Assembly (NCBI RefSeq): GCF_000421265.1 | Contig: NZ_ATWN01000012.1 | Coordinates: forward strand, 1 to 64,000 | From: Thalassospira lucentensis MCCC 1A00383 = DSM 14000 | GTDB taxonomy: Bacteria; Pseudomonadota; Alphaproteobacteria; Rhodospirillales; Thalassospiraceae | Length of the DNA stretch: 64,000 nt | Direction of reading: 5' to 3' | Shown here: positions 1 through 8,393 of the stretch, in pieces | How the letters are laid out: each line of letters starts with the position of its first letter | Numbering within the stretch: the first letter of the stretch is position 1 | Notes under the pieces: model-generated | What the model was told of the DNA's origin: nothing | The model's database searches: none | What the model saw: the letters and a program-made list of their open reading frames with translations, nothing else | Made by a program: the position numbers and the translations under genes

Positions 1-2
1 AC

Positions 3-281
3 TGCTCTGGCTGCTATCAATCTGTCTTGCGCAAACACAGGATCACTCCGTCGATGACAGATGGATATGATTGCTATCAGAACGCGCTGGCCGAACGCAT
101 CAACGGCATTCTCAAACAGGAATTCCTGTTTCACCGCTGCAAGACATTCGAAGATCTCAGGCAACTGGTCAAGGAGGCCATACAGACATACAATACCATG
201 CGACCGCACTTCGCACTGGCGATGCAAACACCAGAACAAGTGCATCAAAAAGCCAGCGGACGATATCCGCTGGCTCCTTGA
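3..281 (+). CDS. IS3-family transposase OrfB, 3' fragment (cut by window edge)
   Basis: C-terminal part of a DDE integrase-type transposase. The frame is open to the left edge (about 92 codons visible from base 3) and ends at TGA 279-281. The stretch ITPSMTDGYDCYQNALAERI followed by NGILKQEF is the classic IS3-family block around the third catalytic acid (E of LAERINGILK), and NTMRPHFALAMQTPEQV is the usual family C-terminus (YN..RPH..L...TP..V). Whether the complete element lies to the left cannot be seen. The stop is followed by the likely right terminal repeat. Family is sure; the IS3 subgroup (IS150/IS2-like) is a guess. Confidence 0.9.
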   Translation, partial: CSGCYQSVLRKHRITPSMTDGYDCYQNALAERINGILKQEFLFHRCKTFEDLRQLVKEAIQTYNTMRPHFALAMQTPEQVHQKASGRYPLAP

Positions 282-284
282 AAA

Positions 285-310
285 CCGTCAACGTATTTTA
301 GGACGGCACA
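285..310 (+). repeat. Putative right terminal inverted repeat of the IS3-family element
   Basis: Just after the transposase stop lies CCGTCAACGTATTTTAGGAC followed by GGCACA. Many IS3-family ends read GTCAACCTATTTCAGGACG and finish in CA, so this is probably the element's right end, which falls 19 bases before the cimA stop codon. The left end is outside the window, so the pairing cannot be checked. Confidence 0.6.
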
Positions 311-328
311 AACCAAATCATTGACCGC

Positions 329-1942
329 TTAACCATGCTGGCTGCGCACGCCTGATTTAAACAGCTTATAGGTGATTGAATCACGCAACGCGTTATAGGA
401 CGCCTCGATAATGTTGGTTGAAACACCAACGGTAGCCCAATTATTGCCCTCCGCATCGCGGCTTTCGATCATCACACGCGTTACCGCACGCGTACCATCA
501 CCGCGCGTTATAATGCGGACCTTATAGTCAATCAGCTCGATCTGTTCGACCGCGTCACGATATTCTGGCACCGTCAAAAGCACCTTACGCAGGGCTGCAT
601 CGAGGGCGTTGACCGGGCCATTCCCCTCGGCGACCGACATGAATTGATCATCGCCGACAACGACCTTTACGGTTGCTTCGGACATGGTGATGACCTGATC
701 GTCCTGCTCATCGCCCCAGCGCCGTTCATCAATCACCCTAAATGATGTGACGCGGAAATACCGGTCAAGCTCACCCATGGCTTTGCGCGCCAGAAGTTCA
801 AAGCTTGCCTCGGCCCCATCATAGGCATAGCCATCAAATTCACGCTGTTTGACATTTTCAACCAGCTTGCCGACCGCTTCGGATTTCGGATCGACATCCA
901 CCCCGATTTCACGGAACCGCGCCAGAATGTTTGATCGCCCTGCTTGATCCGACACCAGAATATGGCGCTGATTGCCAACCAGTTCAGGTTCGACATGCTC
1001 GTAACAGGCCGGGTTCTTTTCAACCGCGGACACATGCAACCCGCCCTTATGGGCAAAGGCACTATCCCCAACGTAGGCAGCCTGACGGGTTGGTTCGCGA
1101 TTCAACCGTTCGTCAAGAATATGCGAAATCCGGCGCAACTGGGTCAGTTGATCTTTGGAAACACCAACATCAAATCCCATTTTAAGCATCAGGGTCGGAA
1201 TGATCGAAATCAGGTTGGCATTGCCACACCGTTCTCCCAATCCATTCAACGTTCCCTGCACTTGACGCGCGCCGGCACGGACGGCGGCCAGTGAATTGGC
1301 CACCGCATTTTCCGTATCATTGTGGCAATGAATACCAACATGGGCACCGGGGATCTGGCTGCAAACATCGGTCACGATGTCAAAAATCTCGTCGGGCAGC
1401 GTGCCACCATTGGTGTCACACAAAACAACCCAGCGTGCCCCGGCCTCATAGGCGGCCTTGATTGCCGATAACGCATAGTCGCGGCTGGCTTTATACCCAT
1501 CAAAGAAATGCTCGGCATCGAACATCACTTCGGACACTTTGGTTTTAAGGTGTGCGATGGAATCCGCGATCATCGAAAGGTTATCATCAAGTTCGATGCC
1601 CAAGGCCTCGGTCACTTGAAAATCCCAGCTTTTCCCGACCATGCAGACAATCGGTGCATTCTGCGCCAAAGACGCAAGCCCCGGATCATTCGACGCAGAT
1701 CGACCGGCACGGCGCGTCATGCCAAAGGCCGTCAGCTTGGAATTTTTCAATTTCGGCGGATTGGCAAAGAATGCATCGTCCGTTGGATTGGCCCCGGGCC
1801 ACCCACCTTCAATATAGTCAATCGACAATTCGTCCAGCGCCTTGGCAATTGCGGTTTTATCCGCGGTCGAAAAATCCACGCCCTGGGTTTGCTGCCCATC
1901 ACGCAAGGTACTGTCATAAAGATAGACGCGCTTGTCTGACAT
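329..1942 (-). CDS. cimA: (R)-citramalate synthase (CimA)
   Basis: 537 aa from the chosen start. Condenses pyruvate and acetyl-CoA to (R)-citramalate, opening the threonine-independent route to isoleucine via 2-oxobutyrate. The N-terminus carries the HMGL-like TIM barrel signature YDSTLRDGQQTQG and the later HCHNDTENAVANSLAA metal-site motif; the C-terminal ~120 residues (from about LDRYFRVTSFRV) form the LeuA-type regulatory domain that senses the end product in this family. Length matches the 520-540 aa CimA class rather than 2-isopropylmalate synthase. A second ATG six bases upstream (1948) is possible; 1942 is preferred because GGA then sits at ribosome-binding distance. The IS end directly abuts its 3' side. 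Confidence 0.9.
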   Translation of the reverse strand: MSDKRVYLYDSTLRDGQQTQGVDFSTADKTAIAKALDELSIDYIEGGWPGANPTDDAFFANPPKLKNSKLTAFGMTRRAGRSASNDPGLASLAQNAPIVCMVGKSWDFQVTEALGIELDDNLSMIADSIAHLKTKVSEVMFDAEHFFDGYKASRDYALSAIKAAYEAGARWVVLCDTNGGTLPDEIFDIVTDVCSQIPGAHVGIHCHNDTENAVANSLAAVRAGARQVQGTLNGLGERCGNANLISIIPTLMLKMGFDVGVSKDQLTQLRRISHILDERLNREPTRQAAYVGDSAFAHKGGLHVSAVEKNPACYEHVEPELVGNQRHILVSDQAGRSNILARFREIGVDVDPKSEAVGKLVENVKQREFDGYAYDGAEASFELLARKAMGELDRYFRVTSFRVIDERRWGDEQDDQVITMSEATVKVVVGDDQFMSVAEGNGPVNALDAALRKVLLTVPEYRDAVEQIELIDYKVRIITRGDGTRAVTRVMIESRDAEGNNWATVGVSTNIIEASYNALRDSITYKLFKSGVRSQHG

Positions 1943-2230
1943 ATTCATTCCAACTGATCGTAGTCTTTCGAATCCAGAAACCGACCGGTCCCGGCGAGTC
2001 AGGCAAATTGCCGGAAAAGCGCCATCAGCGCAACAGCATTACGCAAATCCGACAATCAGAGCCGTTTTCCACTCATTTCGGTGAAAATACCCCTCTTTAG
2101 GATAGCAAACCTGTCCCCTTGGACTGTTGCGCCCCTCCTTATTCAATGCTTAACTCTACCATACATTGCAAAGTGTTTGGTTGCTGCTCCACCAATTGAT
2201 GTAACCATCCACTGTCAAAGGACAAACGCC

Positions 2231-2491
2231 ATGGCATTGAAAGCCACCACCGGCATCGACGTCATGATGCTTGCAGGGCTTACTTGGGAAAGATCAGGTA
2301 AAAACTGCTGGACGGCAACGGACCGGTTTGCCCATTACACCATTTTCCGCGACATTGACCAACGCTGGTACGGCGAATGGGAACGTGACGGGGAAAAAAC
2401 CCGTGCCGACTGGTCATGCCCGATTTTGGAAACCTTTGCCGAATATATGGTTGATCACGCACGCCGTCAGCCAAACGAAAACGCCCACTAA
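2231..2491 (+). CDS. Small conserved-looking hypothetical protein, 86 aa
   Basis: Unrecognised soluble protein. The open frame begins at 2081, but the upstream 50 codons look non-coding; the ATG at 2231 (MALKATTGIDVMMLAG) with AAAGGAC about 8 bases before it is the likely start. The protein is rich in Trp and charged residues (ETWERSGK.., DQRWYGEWERDGEKTRADWS), with no signal peptide, membrane segment or cysteine motif. It stands alone between divergent cimA and the FrnE-like gene. Coding status rests on codon quality and a good ribosome-binding site only; function unknown. Confidence 0.5.
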   Translation: MALKATTGIDVMMLAGLTWERSGKNCWTATDRFAHYTIFRDIDQRWYGEWERDGEKTRADWSCPILETFAEYMVDHARRQPNENAH

Positions 2492-2689
2492 GCAAGCCTA
2501 CGCCATTGGACGCGCTTCACCTCTCCTCGCGACACCACCGTTTTTGATCATTTATGTGCGGCCCATGACGTGCGCCCGACAGGAAGATGACATTTTTTCT
2601 GTTATGTGATGGATGATCTGTTCTTGCGTTTGCTGTCACAGCGATTATGTGATGGACCATCACACGGTTTCATAACGCAAGGCAAATTC

Positions 2690-3391
2690 ATGACTGACAC
2701 CATCCCCCTGCAGATCGACATTGTTTCGGACGTGGTCTGCCCATGGTGCATTATCGGCTATAAAAACCTCGAAGAAGCCGTTGCGCGGCTGGATGAGCAA
2801 GTTGACATCACAGTCCGCTGGCACCCGTACGAGCTGAACCCGAACATGGCGCCAGAAGGTCAGGACCTGTCCGAGCATATTACCGAAAAATACGGCCTCA
2901 CGCCCGATCAAAGCACAGACAATCGTGACCGCATCACCATGATGAGCGAAAATGTCGGCTTCCCGATCCATTTCAGCTCCGACAGCCGCATCTACAATAC
3001 CTTTGATGCCCACCGCCTGCTGTATTGGGCAGGGAAAGAAGGCAAAAGCGGCCAACAAACCGCGCTGACAATGGCCTTGTTCACGGCCTACTTCCAAGAT
3101 GCCGAAAATCCGGGCGATCATGGCGTTCTAAACCGTGCCGTCGAAGAAGTCGGCCTTTCGCCGGAACGTGCTGCTGAAATTCTGGCGAGTGACGAGTTCG
3201 CCAAAGAAGTTCGCGCCGAGGAAGAAGAATTCGGCAATGCCGGCATCAGTTCGGTGCCGACCTATGTGGTTAATGGCAAGTTCGCCATTTCCGGTGGCCA
3301 CCCGCCAGAAGTCTTCGAACAGGCGCTGAGCGAAATTGCCCGTCAGGGCGATGAGATTCTTGCTGATGCAGAGGCCGACGAAAACGTATGA
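2690..3391 (+). CDS. DsbA-family oxidoreductase, FrnE-like
   Basis: 233 aa, cytosolic (no signal peptide). Thioredoxin-fold protein of the DsbA/FrnE (COG2761, 2-hydroxychromene-2-carboxylate isomerase-like) group. The redox motif CPWC is at residues 17-20 within DIVSDVVCPWCIIGYKNLEE, and the cis-proline loop GISSVPTYVVNGKFAISGG near residue 185 completes the active site. FrnE proteins act as disulfide isomerases/oxidoreductases and are linked to oxidative stress tolerance. Start at 2690 chosen over the upstream-extended frame (2606) because it begins the conserved fold and has AAGG upstream. Followed by a strong terminator, so probably monocistronic. Confidence 0.85.
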   Translation: MTDTIPLQIDIVSDVVCPWCIIGYKNLEEAVARLDEQVDITVRWHPYELNPNMAPEGQDLSEHITEKYGLTPDQSTDNRDRITMMSENVGFPIHFSSDSRIYNTFDAHRLLYWAGKEGKSGQQTALTMALFTAYFQDAENPGDHGVLNRAVEEVGLSPERAAEILASDEFAKEVRAEEEEFGNAGISSVPTYVVNGKFAISGGHPPEVFEQALSEIARQGDEILADAEADENV

Positions 3392-3437
3392 ATTTAGAAA
3401 GACGGTTCGGTAATACATCGACGACAACAAAACTCAA

Positions 3438-3467
3438 AATCCCCGGCTTTGTCACCGGGGATTTTTT
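3438..3467 (+). terminator. Rho-independent terminator after the FrnE-like gene
   Basis: Perfect 9-bp stem AATCCCCGG / CCGGGGATT with an 8-base loop (CTTTGTCA) followed by TTTTTT. It ends the preceding gene 46 bases after its stop. Confidence 0.9.
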
Positions 3468-3537
3468 GTATCCATCGACAGTCTTTTCAAGGTGAAGTAA
3501 CTTTTCTCTGCCACCACCGCTAAACAGGAACGCCCCT

Positions 3538-4194
3538 ATGCCTGAGCTTACTGAAATCACACAATACCTGCCCGGTATTTTGCTATCCTACCTTGCCTTG
3601 CTTGTTGGTGTCATCAGCCCCGGACCGGCCTTGCTTGGACTGATGGGTGTTTCACTTGATCGCGGACGGCTGGCCGGGCAAAGCTTCGCCTTGGGCATCG
3701 GCACCGGCTCCTTTTCCATCGGCCTTTTAACCCTGACCGGGTTATCTGCGGTCTTGGCGGCCTATGCCGATGCGATGACCGCCATTCGTATTTTTGGCGG
3801 GCTTTATTTGCTGTGGATGTCGTATAGGGCGTTTCGCACGGCCTTTCGCAAACCCGTTCCCGCCAGTGCAAATGATGATGTTCCGGTAAGCGATCCAATC
3901 ACACGCAAAGGCTATTACCTGCGCGGGCTGGCCCTGCATCTTACCAATCCAAAGGCGATCCTGACCTGGATCGCGATCATTTCAATCGGCTTTACCCATG
4001 GTGCGCCGCTTTGGGTGGGGGCTGCCATCGTGATCGGGTGCGGGATGATTTCAACCTGTATGCATCTGATCTATGCCACAGCCTTTTCAACCGCGCCGGC
4101 GATTTCGATTTACCGGCGTGCCGCCGGATGGATCAACGGAGTACTTGGCGTTTTCTTTGCCGTGGTCGGCATCCGGTTACTGTTTAACCGATAA
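3538..4194 (+). CDS. LysE/RhtB-family amino-acid exporter
   Basis: 218 aa integral membrane protein with about six hydrophobic segments. The N-terminal GVISPGPALLGLMGVSLDRGR is the family signature (PGP near the first helix, then G...G), and the C-terminal RRAAGWINGVLGVFFAVVGI helix is typical. LysE/RhtB carriers export amino acids such as lysine, homoserine or threonine; the substrate here cannot be told. It ends 8 bases from the convergent MFS stop. A decayed copy of the same C-terminal helix sits beyond that MFS gene at 5548-5619. Confidence 0.88.
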   Translation: MPELTEITQYLPGILLSYLALLVGVISPGPALLGLMGVSLDRGRLAGQSFALGIGTGSFSIGLLTLTGLSAVLAAYADAMTAIRIFGGLYLLWMSYRAFRTAFRKPVPASANDDVPVSDPITRKGYYLRGLALHLTNPKAILTWIAIISIGFTHGAPLWVGAAIVIGCGMISTCMHLIYATAFSTAPAISIYRRAAGWINGVLGVFFAVVGIRLLFNR

Positions 4195-4202
4195 AGTTGG
4201 CG

Positions 4203-5504
4203 TCAGGGCCGCGCCGGATCTTCTTTCTCGGTTTCAGCTTCGGTTTCGGCTTCGGCGTCCGCTTCTGCTTCAGCCTGTTCTGCGGCCCACACGCCTGCGG
4301 TTTCCACAGCCATCGGCGACGCTGTTGGCAACACGCCCAGATAACTTTCGGTCTCGTCAGTCGGGATCGCCTCACGCTTGGTCATGCGATAGAGCGCATA
4401 AAGCGCAATGGCGCCAAATGTTACGACAAGCACCAACCAGAATGCATATGGACCAAACTGCTGCATCGCCCAACCGGTGACAAGCGGTCCCGAAATGGCC
4501 CCAATGCCAAAGGTCAGAACCAGCGCCCCAGACGCGGCTGGCATTTCCTCAAGCGTCAGAAAATCATTGGTGTAGGCCAAGAACAATGCGTAAAGCGGCG
4601 TTGTCATCCCGCCGGCAAAGAATGCCGCGGCCATCAGGGGCCAAAGCTGATCGCCGGCCATCCAGCCCAGTGCACAGGATATCCCTCCCATTAACGCCGC
4701 ACCAAAGATCAGCTTGCGCCGATCCATTCGGTCCGACAACCAGCCGATGGGATATTGAAACAGCAACGCCCCCGCAAACAGCATCCCGATAAACAACGCG
4801 ATCTGTGCTGTGGTCAGGTCAATCTTGGTGCCAAAAACGGCCCCCATGCCCGACTGCGTGGCATACACACTGCCCAGCAGGAAAATCCCGACAGTACTCA
4901 GCGGTGCCTCGACAAACAATTCACGTAATGGCATTGCCTTCGCGGCCTCGGTCACCGGAACCGAGGATACCGACAAAAGGATCGGCGCGAAAGAAACCGA
5001 CACAAGGATTGAGGCCCCAATAAACAGCACCGATGTCGCGGCATCACCCAGTGTCAAAAGCCCCTGTGCGCCGATAATTCCCAGCGTCTGCGCAATCATA
5101 TAGGCCGATAGAACCTTACCGCGTGTTTCATTGGTCGCAGCATCATTAAGCCAGCTTTCCGCCGTGACATAGATGCCCGACATGCAAAACCCGACAAGAA
5201 TGCGAAGCGGCGTCCACGCCCATGGCTCCGTCAATAAGGGGAAGGCAATCAGTGCCGCCGACATGAAGCTGCCAAGGGCGGCAAAAACACGCACATGCCC
5301 CACACGGCGCAGCATCAACGGCGTCAGGCGCGCACCCGACAAAAATCCGGCAAAATAGGCCGATGTGACAATGGCCAGTTCTGCTGAGGAAAAGTTTTCG
5401 ATCCCGCCACGGACACCGATAAGGGTCGAATGCATGCCATTGCCCAGCATGATCAGGACGATCCCAAACAAAAGCGCCCAGACACTAGACAAAACCTTAA
5501 ACAT
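4203..5504 (-). CDS. MFS transporter, YcaD-like, with acidic Ala/Glu-rich tail
   Basis: 433 aa, twelve predicted membrane helices. The segment YFAGFLSGARLTPLMLRRVG with the following helix resembles the YcaD/UMF group of major-facilitator carriers, often annotated as exporters of unknown substrate. Start at 5504 (MFKVLSS) is preferred over 5519 because AGAGGG lies 6 bases upstream. The last ~25 residues (AEQAEAEADAEAETEAETEK) are a low-complexity acidic tail, encoded by repeated GCTTCG-type units at about 4217-4285, which looks like replication-slippage growth and is probably cytoplasmic. Convergent with lysE. Confidence 0.85.
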   Translation of the reverse strand: MFKVLSSVWALLFGIVLIMLGNGMHSTLIGVRGGIENFSSAELAIVTSAYFAGFLSGARLTPLMLRRVGHVRVFAALGSFMSAALIAFPLLTEPWAWTPLRILVGFCMSGIYVTAESWLNDAATNETRGKVLSAYMIAQTLGIIGAQGLLTLGDAATSVLFIGASILVSVSFAPILLSVSSVPVTEAAKAMPLRELFVEAPLSTVGIFLLGSVYATQSGMGAVFGTKIDLTTAQIALFIGMLFAGALLFQYPIGWLSDRMDRRKLIFGAALMGGISCALGWMAGDQLWPLMAAAFFAGGMTTPLYALFLAYTNDFLTLEEMPAASGALVLTFGIGAISGPLVTGWAMQQFGPYAFWLVLVVTFGAIALYALYRMTKREAIPTDETESYLGVLPTASPMAVETAGVWAAEQAEAEADAEAETEAETEKEDPARP

Positions 5505-5547
5505 CGAATGCCCTCTCACGCATGACAGTGGCGCCAGATCGTTGAGT

Positions 5548-5619
5548 TATGGATGGCTCAACGGACTGCTTGGCGTCTTGTTCACCATGATCGGCATCGG
5601 GCTTTTGATCAACCGATAA
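5548..5619 (+). pseudogene. Remnant of a second lysE: C-terminal helix only
   Basis: In frame to the stop at 5617-5619 the DNA reads YGWLNGLLGVLFTMIGIGLL then INR. This aligns without gaps to the last 23 residues of the intact LysE ending at 4194 (AGWINGVLGVFFAVVGIRLL, FNR), with 10 of 23 sense codons and the TAA stop identical. No LysE coding sequence can be read upstream, where the MFS gene begins on the other strand. It is therefore the tail of a lost paralogue, not a gene. Confidence 0.7.
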
Positions 5620-5640
5620 TACAAACCTACAACACAGTAA

Positions 5641-6357
5641 TTAATCAGTGGGTTCAACCAGTTCTGCCTGCGTCATTCGCCGGGTCGTTACCCCGTTTTT
5701 AAGATCGAGCCAGCAGCAAAAGACCGTTAGCCAAACCGCAACGAGCGGGACGATGGCAATTTCCTGATCCATCACCCACAACGTGGCACTGGCAATCAAA
5801 CACCAGATCAAAGGAACCGGCACCAAAAGCCATCGCCAGGTACCGCGTGCCATCAAAACAAAACCAAGCGTGCCAAGGGCTGTTGGATCTGCCGCACTGC
5901 CAAATAGCTCGGCCTGCATAAGGTCCCGTCCTTCGAACAATCCGACAAACGGATAGACCACCAAGGCAATGCCGATAAACGCGGCCCCGACCACGGATGA
6001 AAAGTCCCCGCGCCAGCCAAACCGCAACGGCAACGGTCGTGCGGCAAAAACTGCCAAAAGCACGACCTCCGCGACAAACCCGGGCAGGACATACGGCACA
6101 ACCCAGTTGATCGGTTGATAATATTGCCACATGAAACCGTAACTTACCCATGCCCATATCAGCGACAGCACCACCAGAATAACCCGGTTGCCGCGATGGC
6201 CATGGCGCATTGCCAAACCCGCCGCGATGACCCCGGCAACAAGGGCCGATACCACCGCCAGCCCCCATGTTGTATTCATCGTTTCAAACAGCCGGAAATA
6301 CACCCGTGGCGAAAACAGCAGGAAATCGGCCAAGCCATAGCTCCACCATTCGCTCAT
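5641..6357 (-). CDS. DUF6064-family membrane protein
   Basis: 238 aa polytopic membrane protein with about seven hydrophobic helices, starting MSEWWSYGLADFLLFSPRVY, a pattern typical of DUF6064 proteins (family recalled, not searched). No catalytic motif is evident; the function of the family is not established. It begins 13 bases downstream of the stop of the aldo/keto reductase on the same strand, so the two are probably co-transcribed. Confidence 0.7.
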   Translation of the reverse strand: MSEWWSYGLADFLLFSPRVYFRLFETMNTTWGLAVVSALVAGVIAAGLAMRHGHRGNRVILVVLSLIWAWVSYGFMWQYYQPINWVVPYVLPGFVAEVVLLAVFAARPLPLRFGWRGDFSSVVGAAFIGIALVVYPFVGLFEGRDLMQAELFGSAADPTALGTLGFVLMARGTWRWLLVPVPLIWCLIASATLWVMDQEIAIVPLVAVWLTVFCCWLDLKNGVTTRRMTQAELVEPTD

Positions 6358-6370
6358 GACCGTGCCCCCT

Positions 6371-7321
6371 TCATATTAAAACCCCGATCACGGCCGCGAT
6401 CTGTTCGCGCATTTTGTCATCGGGTAAAAGCCCGGTCGCCGCACGCATGTTTTCGGCTGCGTGCGCCGGTTTGGTGGTGGCCGGGATCGGACAGGTCACC
6501 GCCGGATGGGCAATCAGATATTTCAAAATCAGCTGCGCCCAGCTTTGCACCTGAAGTTCAGCGGCAAATTCCGGCAGCGGCTCACCTTCGAGTTTCTCAA
6601 CAAGGCTACCGCCCCGAAACGGACGGTTCACAATTACAGCAATGCCGCGATCATAAGCCATCGGCAACAGGTATTCTTCGACATCGCGGTCAATCGGGTT
6701 GTAGGTAACCTGCACGAAATCAAGGCGTTCGTTCTTCATCACCGCCATCACATCCTCGGTGCGCCGTCCGTGCGATGTGGTCACACCGACATAGCGCAGC
6801 AATCCTTCGTCTTTCAGCTTGAACAAAAGCGGCAGGTTTTCGTTTATGCCAACAAGGTTATGTACCTGCAAAAGGTCGAAACTTTTGATGTTCCAGCGTT
6901 CCTGGGTCTGGGCAAGCTGTTCCATCCCGTCGCCCGACGTCCAAACCTTGTCGGTTGAAAAGACCTGATCGCGGGCACCGAGCTTATCAAGCCCATAGCC
7001 GATAACATCCTGCGACGATCCATACATCGGGGAACTGTCAATCATCCGCCCGCCTGCAGAAAAGAAGGCGGACATCACGTCCGCACATTGATCACGCAGT
7101 TCCATATCATTGCCGACATTAAAGGTGATCCAGCTGCCCAGTCCGACCGCCGGAATTTCTTCACCGGTTGACGCAATCGCCTTGCGGATCACATCGGGGC
7201 GTTTTTGCCCGGCAATTGTTTGCGCCCACAGCGGGCCCGCCCCGCCAAGCGCCGTCGCAGCGCCCAAGGCACTTAACGCACTGGCAGATTTCAGAAATGT
7301 TCGACGATCAATTTCAGACAT
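6371..7321 (-). CDS. Tat-exported aldo/keto reductase
   Basis: 316 aa. The N-terminus DRRTFLKSASALSALGAATA is a twin-arginine signal with the RR at residues 6-7 and a cleavage region near PLWAQT. The mature part is an aldo/keto reductase: the catalytic tetrad is seen as D95 and Y100 (DSSPMYGSS), K125 (STDKVWTSG) and H154 (LLQVHNL). Export by Tat implies a folded, probably NADP-containing enzyme in the periplasm, as in other Tat-signalled AKRs of Proteobacteria. Substrate unknown. First gene of a two-gene unit with the DUF6064 protein. Confidence 0.87.
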   Translation of the reverse strand: MSEIDRRTFLKSASALSALGAATALGGAGPLWAQTIAGQKRPDVIRKAIASTGEEIPAVGLGSWITFNVGNDMELRDQCADVMSAFFSAGGRMIDSSPMYGSSQDVIGYGLDKLGARDQVFSTDKVWTSGDGMEQLAQTQERWNIKSFDLLQVHNLVGINENLPLLFKLKDEGLLRYVGVTTSHGRRTEDVMAVMKNERLDFVQVTYNPIDRDVEEYLLPMAYDRGIAVIVNRPFRGGSLVEKLEGEPLPEFAAELQVQSWAQLILKYLIAHPAVTCPIPATTKPAHAAENMRAATGLLPDDKMREQIAAVIGVLI

Positions 7322-7468
7322 GGTCCATCCTGTCTTACTGTTTGTTCACCATCATCCACATGAATTGGGCAAAAATCTGCCCATACGCAACCACACGGAA
7401 AAACCGCCTTGCATAATACGTACCAATGCCAACTGCTGATGCGACACCAGACGAGTACAGATTAATGC

Positions 7469-7499
7469 TTGACTTAGAGCACGCTCTAGCCCCTAGCCT
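7469..7499 (+). promoter_or_regulatory. MerR-type promoter/operator
   Basis: A -35 box TTGACT (7469-7474) and a -10-like TAGCCT (7494-7499) are separated by 19 bp, the long spacer typical of MerR-activated promoters. The spacer holds a perfect inverted repeat TAGAGC-AC-GCTCTA (7475-7488), the usual MerR-dimer site. It points toward the merR gene, suggesting autoregulation of the merR-CMD pair. Confidence 0.75.
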
Positions 7500-7539
7500 G
7501 ATGCAGGATTGAACAAACCCAACCAAAAAGGTGACCGTC

Positions 7540-7914
7540 ATGATGATTGGCGAAGTGGCAGAGAAAAGCGGTTTTTCTGTTCACACCCTGCGGTATTACG
7601 AGAAGATCGGCCTTCTGCCAACGTCGCATCGCGACGGAGGTGGTCGACGGTCTTATGACGATGATGTTCTGCGGTGGCTTGAATTTCTGAGCCGTTTAAA
7701 GGATCTGGGCATGCCGATCCGTGACCGGGTGCTGTATGCCCGATTGCGCACAGAAGGTGACAGCACCATCGAAGCCCGCCGCCGTTTGCTTCAAACCTAT
7801 CGTGATGCACTGGCCAAGCGGGTAATCAGCTTGACCGAAACGCTTGACGTCCTCGATGCCAAAATCGCCAGTTACGACACGACGGGTACCCCGTTAAAAG
7901 GACCCCGAAAATGA
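7540..7914 (+). CDS. MerR-family transcriptional regulator
   Basis: 124 aa. N-terminal winged helix-turn-helix MIGEVAEKSGFSVHTLRYYE followed by KIGLLP and GRRSYDDDVLRWLEFLSRLK is the MerR DNA-binding domain; the rest is the dimerisation helix. No conserved metal-binding cysteines are present, so it is more likely a SoxR/NolA-like stress or metabolite sensor than a metal sensor. ATG at 7540 is chosen over an upstream GTG because AAGGTGA lies 7 bases before it. It overlaps the next gene by 4 bases (ATGA), so both are translated together. Confidence 0.87.
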   Translation: MMIGEVAEKSGFSVHTLRYYEKIGLLPTSHRDGGGRRSYDDDVLRWLEFLSRLKDLGMPIRDRVLYARLRTEGDSTIEARRRLLQTYRDALAKRVISLTETLDVLDAKIASYDTTGTPLKGPRK

Positions 7915-8306
7915 CCACCCAAAAATCCGCCCTTGATGCCGGCCGTGACATCGTTGCGACCCTGAACCCAACGCTTGAAGGCCAGTTGGCTGAAAAGTAT
8001 GACACGCAGGTTCCCGACTTTGCCGAAAGCCTTGTCGAATGGGCCTATGGCCGTCATTACGCCCGTCCGGGGCTTGATCTGAAAACCCGGCAACTGTGCA
8101 CAATTTCCGCCCTGACCGTGCTTGGCGGCCAAACCGCCCCGCAACTTCAGGTCAATATCCGGCATACACTGGCAGCCGGGGCTTCGCGCACCGAGATTAT
8201 CGAAGCCATATGGCAGATGGCCATTTACGGTGGTCTCCCCGCTGCCATTAACGGACTGAATGCCGCGCAGGAATGCTTTGACGTAATCGATGCTGAAGCC
8301 GCCTGA
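7911..8306 (+). CDS. Carboxymuconolactone decarboxylase (CMD) family protein
   Basis: 131 aa, the usual length of a single CMD/AhpD-like domain. The conserved core is LDLKTRQLCTISALTVLGGQ followed by LQVNIRHTLAAGASRTEIIE and IWQMAIYGGLPAAINGL. There is no CxxC pair, so the AhpD peroxidase role is unlikely and it resembles the 4-carboxymuconolactone decarboxylase type, often of unknown substrate. Translationally coupled to the MerR gene, a common arrangement in which MerR controls a small CMD protein. Confidence 0.85.
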   Translation: MTTQKSALDAGRDIVATLNPTLEGQLAEKYDTQVPDFAESLVEWAYGRHYARPGLDLKTRQLCTISALTVLGGQTAPQLQVNIRHTLAAGASRTEIIEAIWQMAIYGGLPAAINGLNAAQECFDVIDAEAA

Positions 8307-8337
8307 ACCAAGCGCGCTCATCACATAGCAAACACAA

Positions 8338-8364
8338 AAGGCCGCAGCAAGAAGCTGCGGCCTT
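8338..8364 (-). terminator. Terminator between the CMD gene and cysS
   Basis: Perfect 11-bp stem AAGGCCGCAGC / GCTGCGGCCTT with loop AAGAA. On the minus strand it is followed by TTTTGTG, so it mainly ends the nadE-gltX-cysS transcript, and it may also stop the convergent CMD transcript. Confidence 0.85.
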
Positions 8365-8393
8365 ACGTATGTCAGTTCAGAAAGCCCGGATGC

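Noticed and set aside
1..310. Complete insertion sequence in the window
   Set aside because: Only the transposase 3' end and one terminal repeat are visible; the left end and OrfA are outside.
5365..5619. 84-codon plus-strand frame ending in the LysE-like tail
   Set aside because: Its first 60 codons are antisense to the MFS gene start and show no LysE similarity; only the last part is a remnant.
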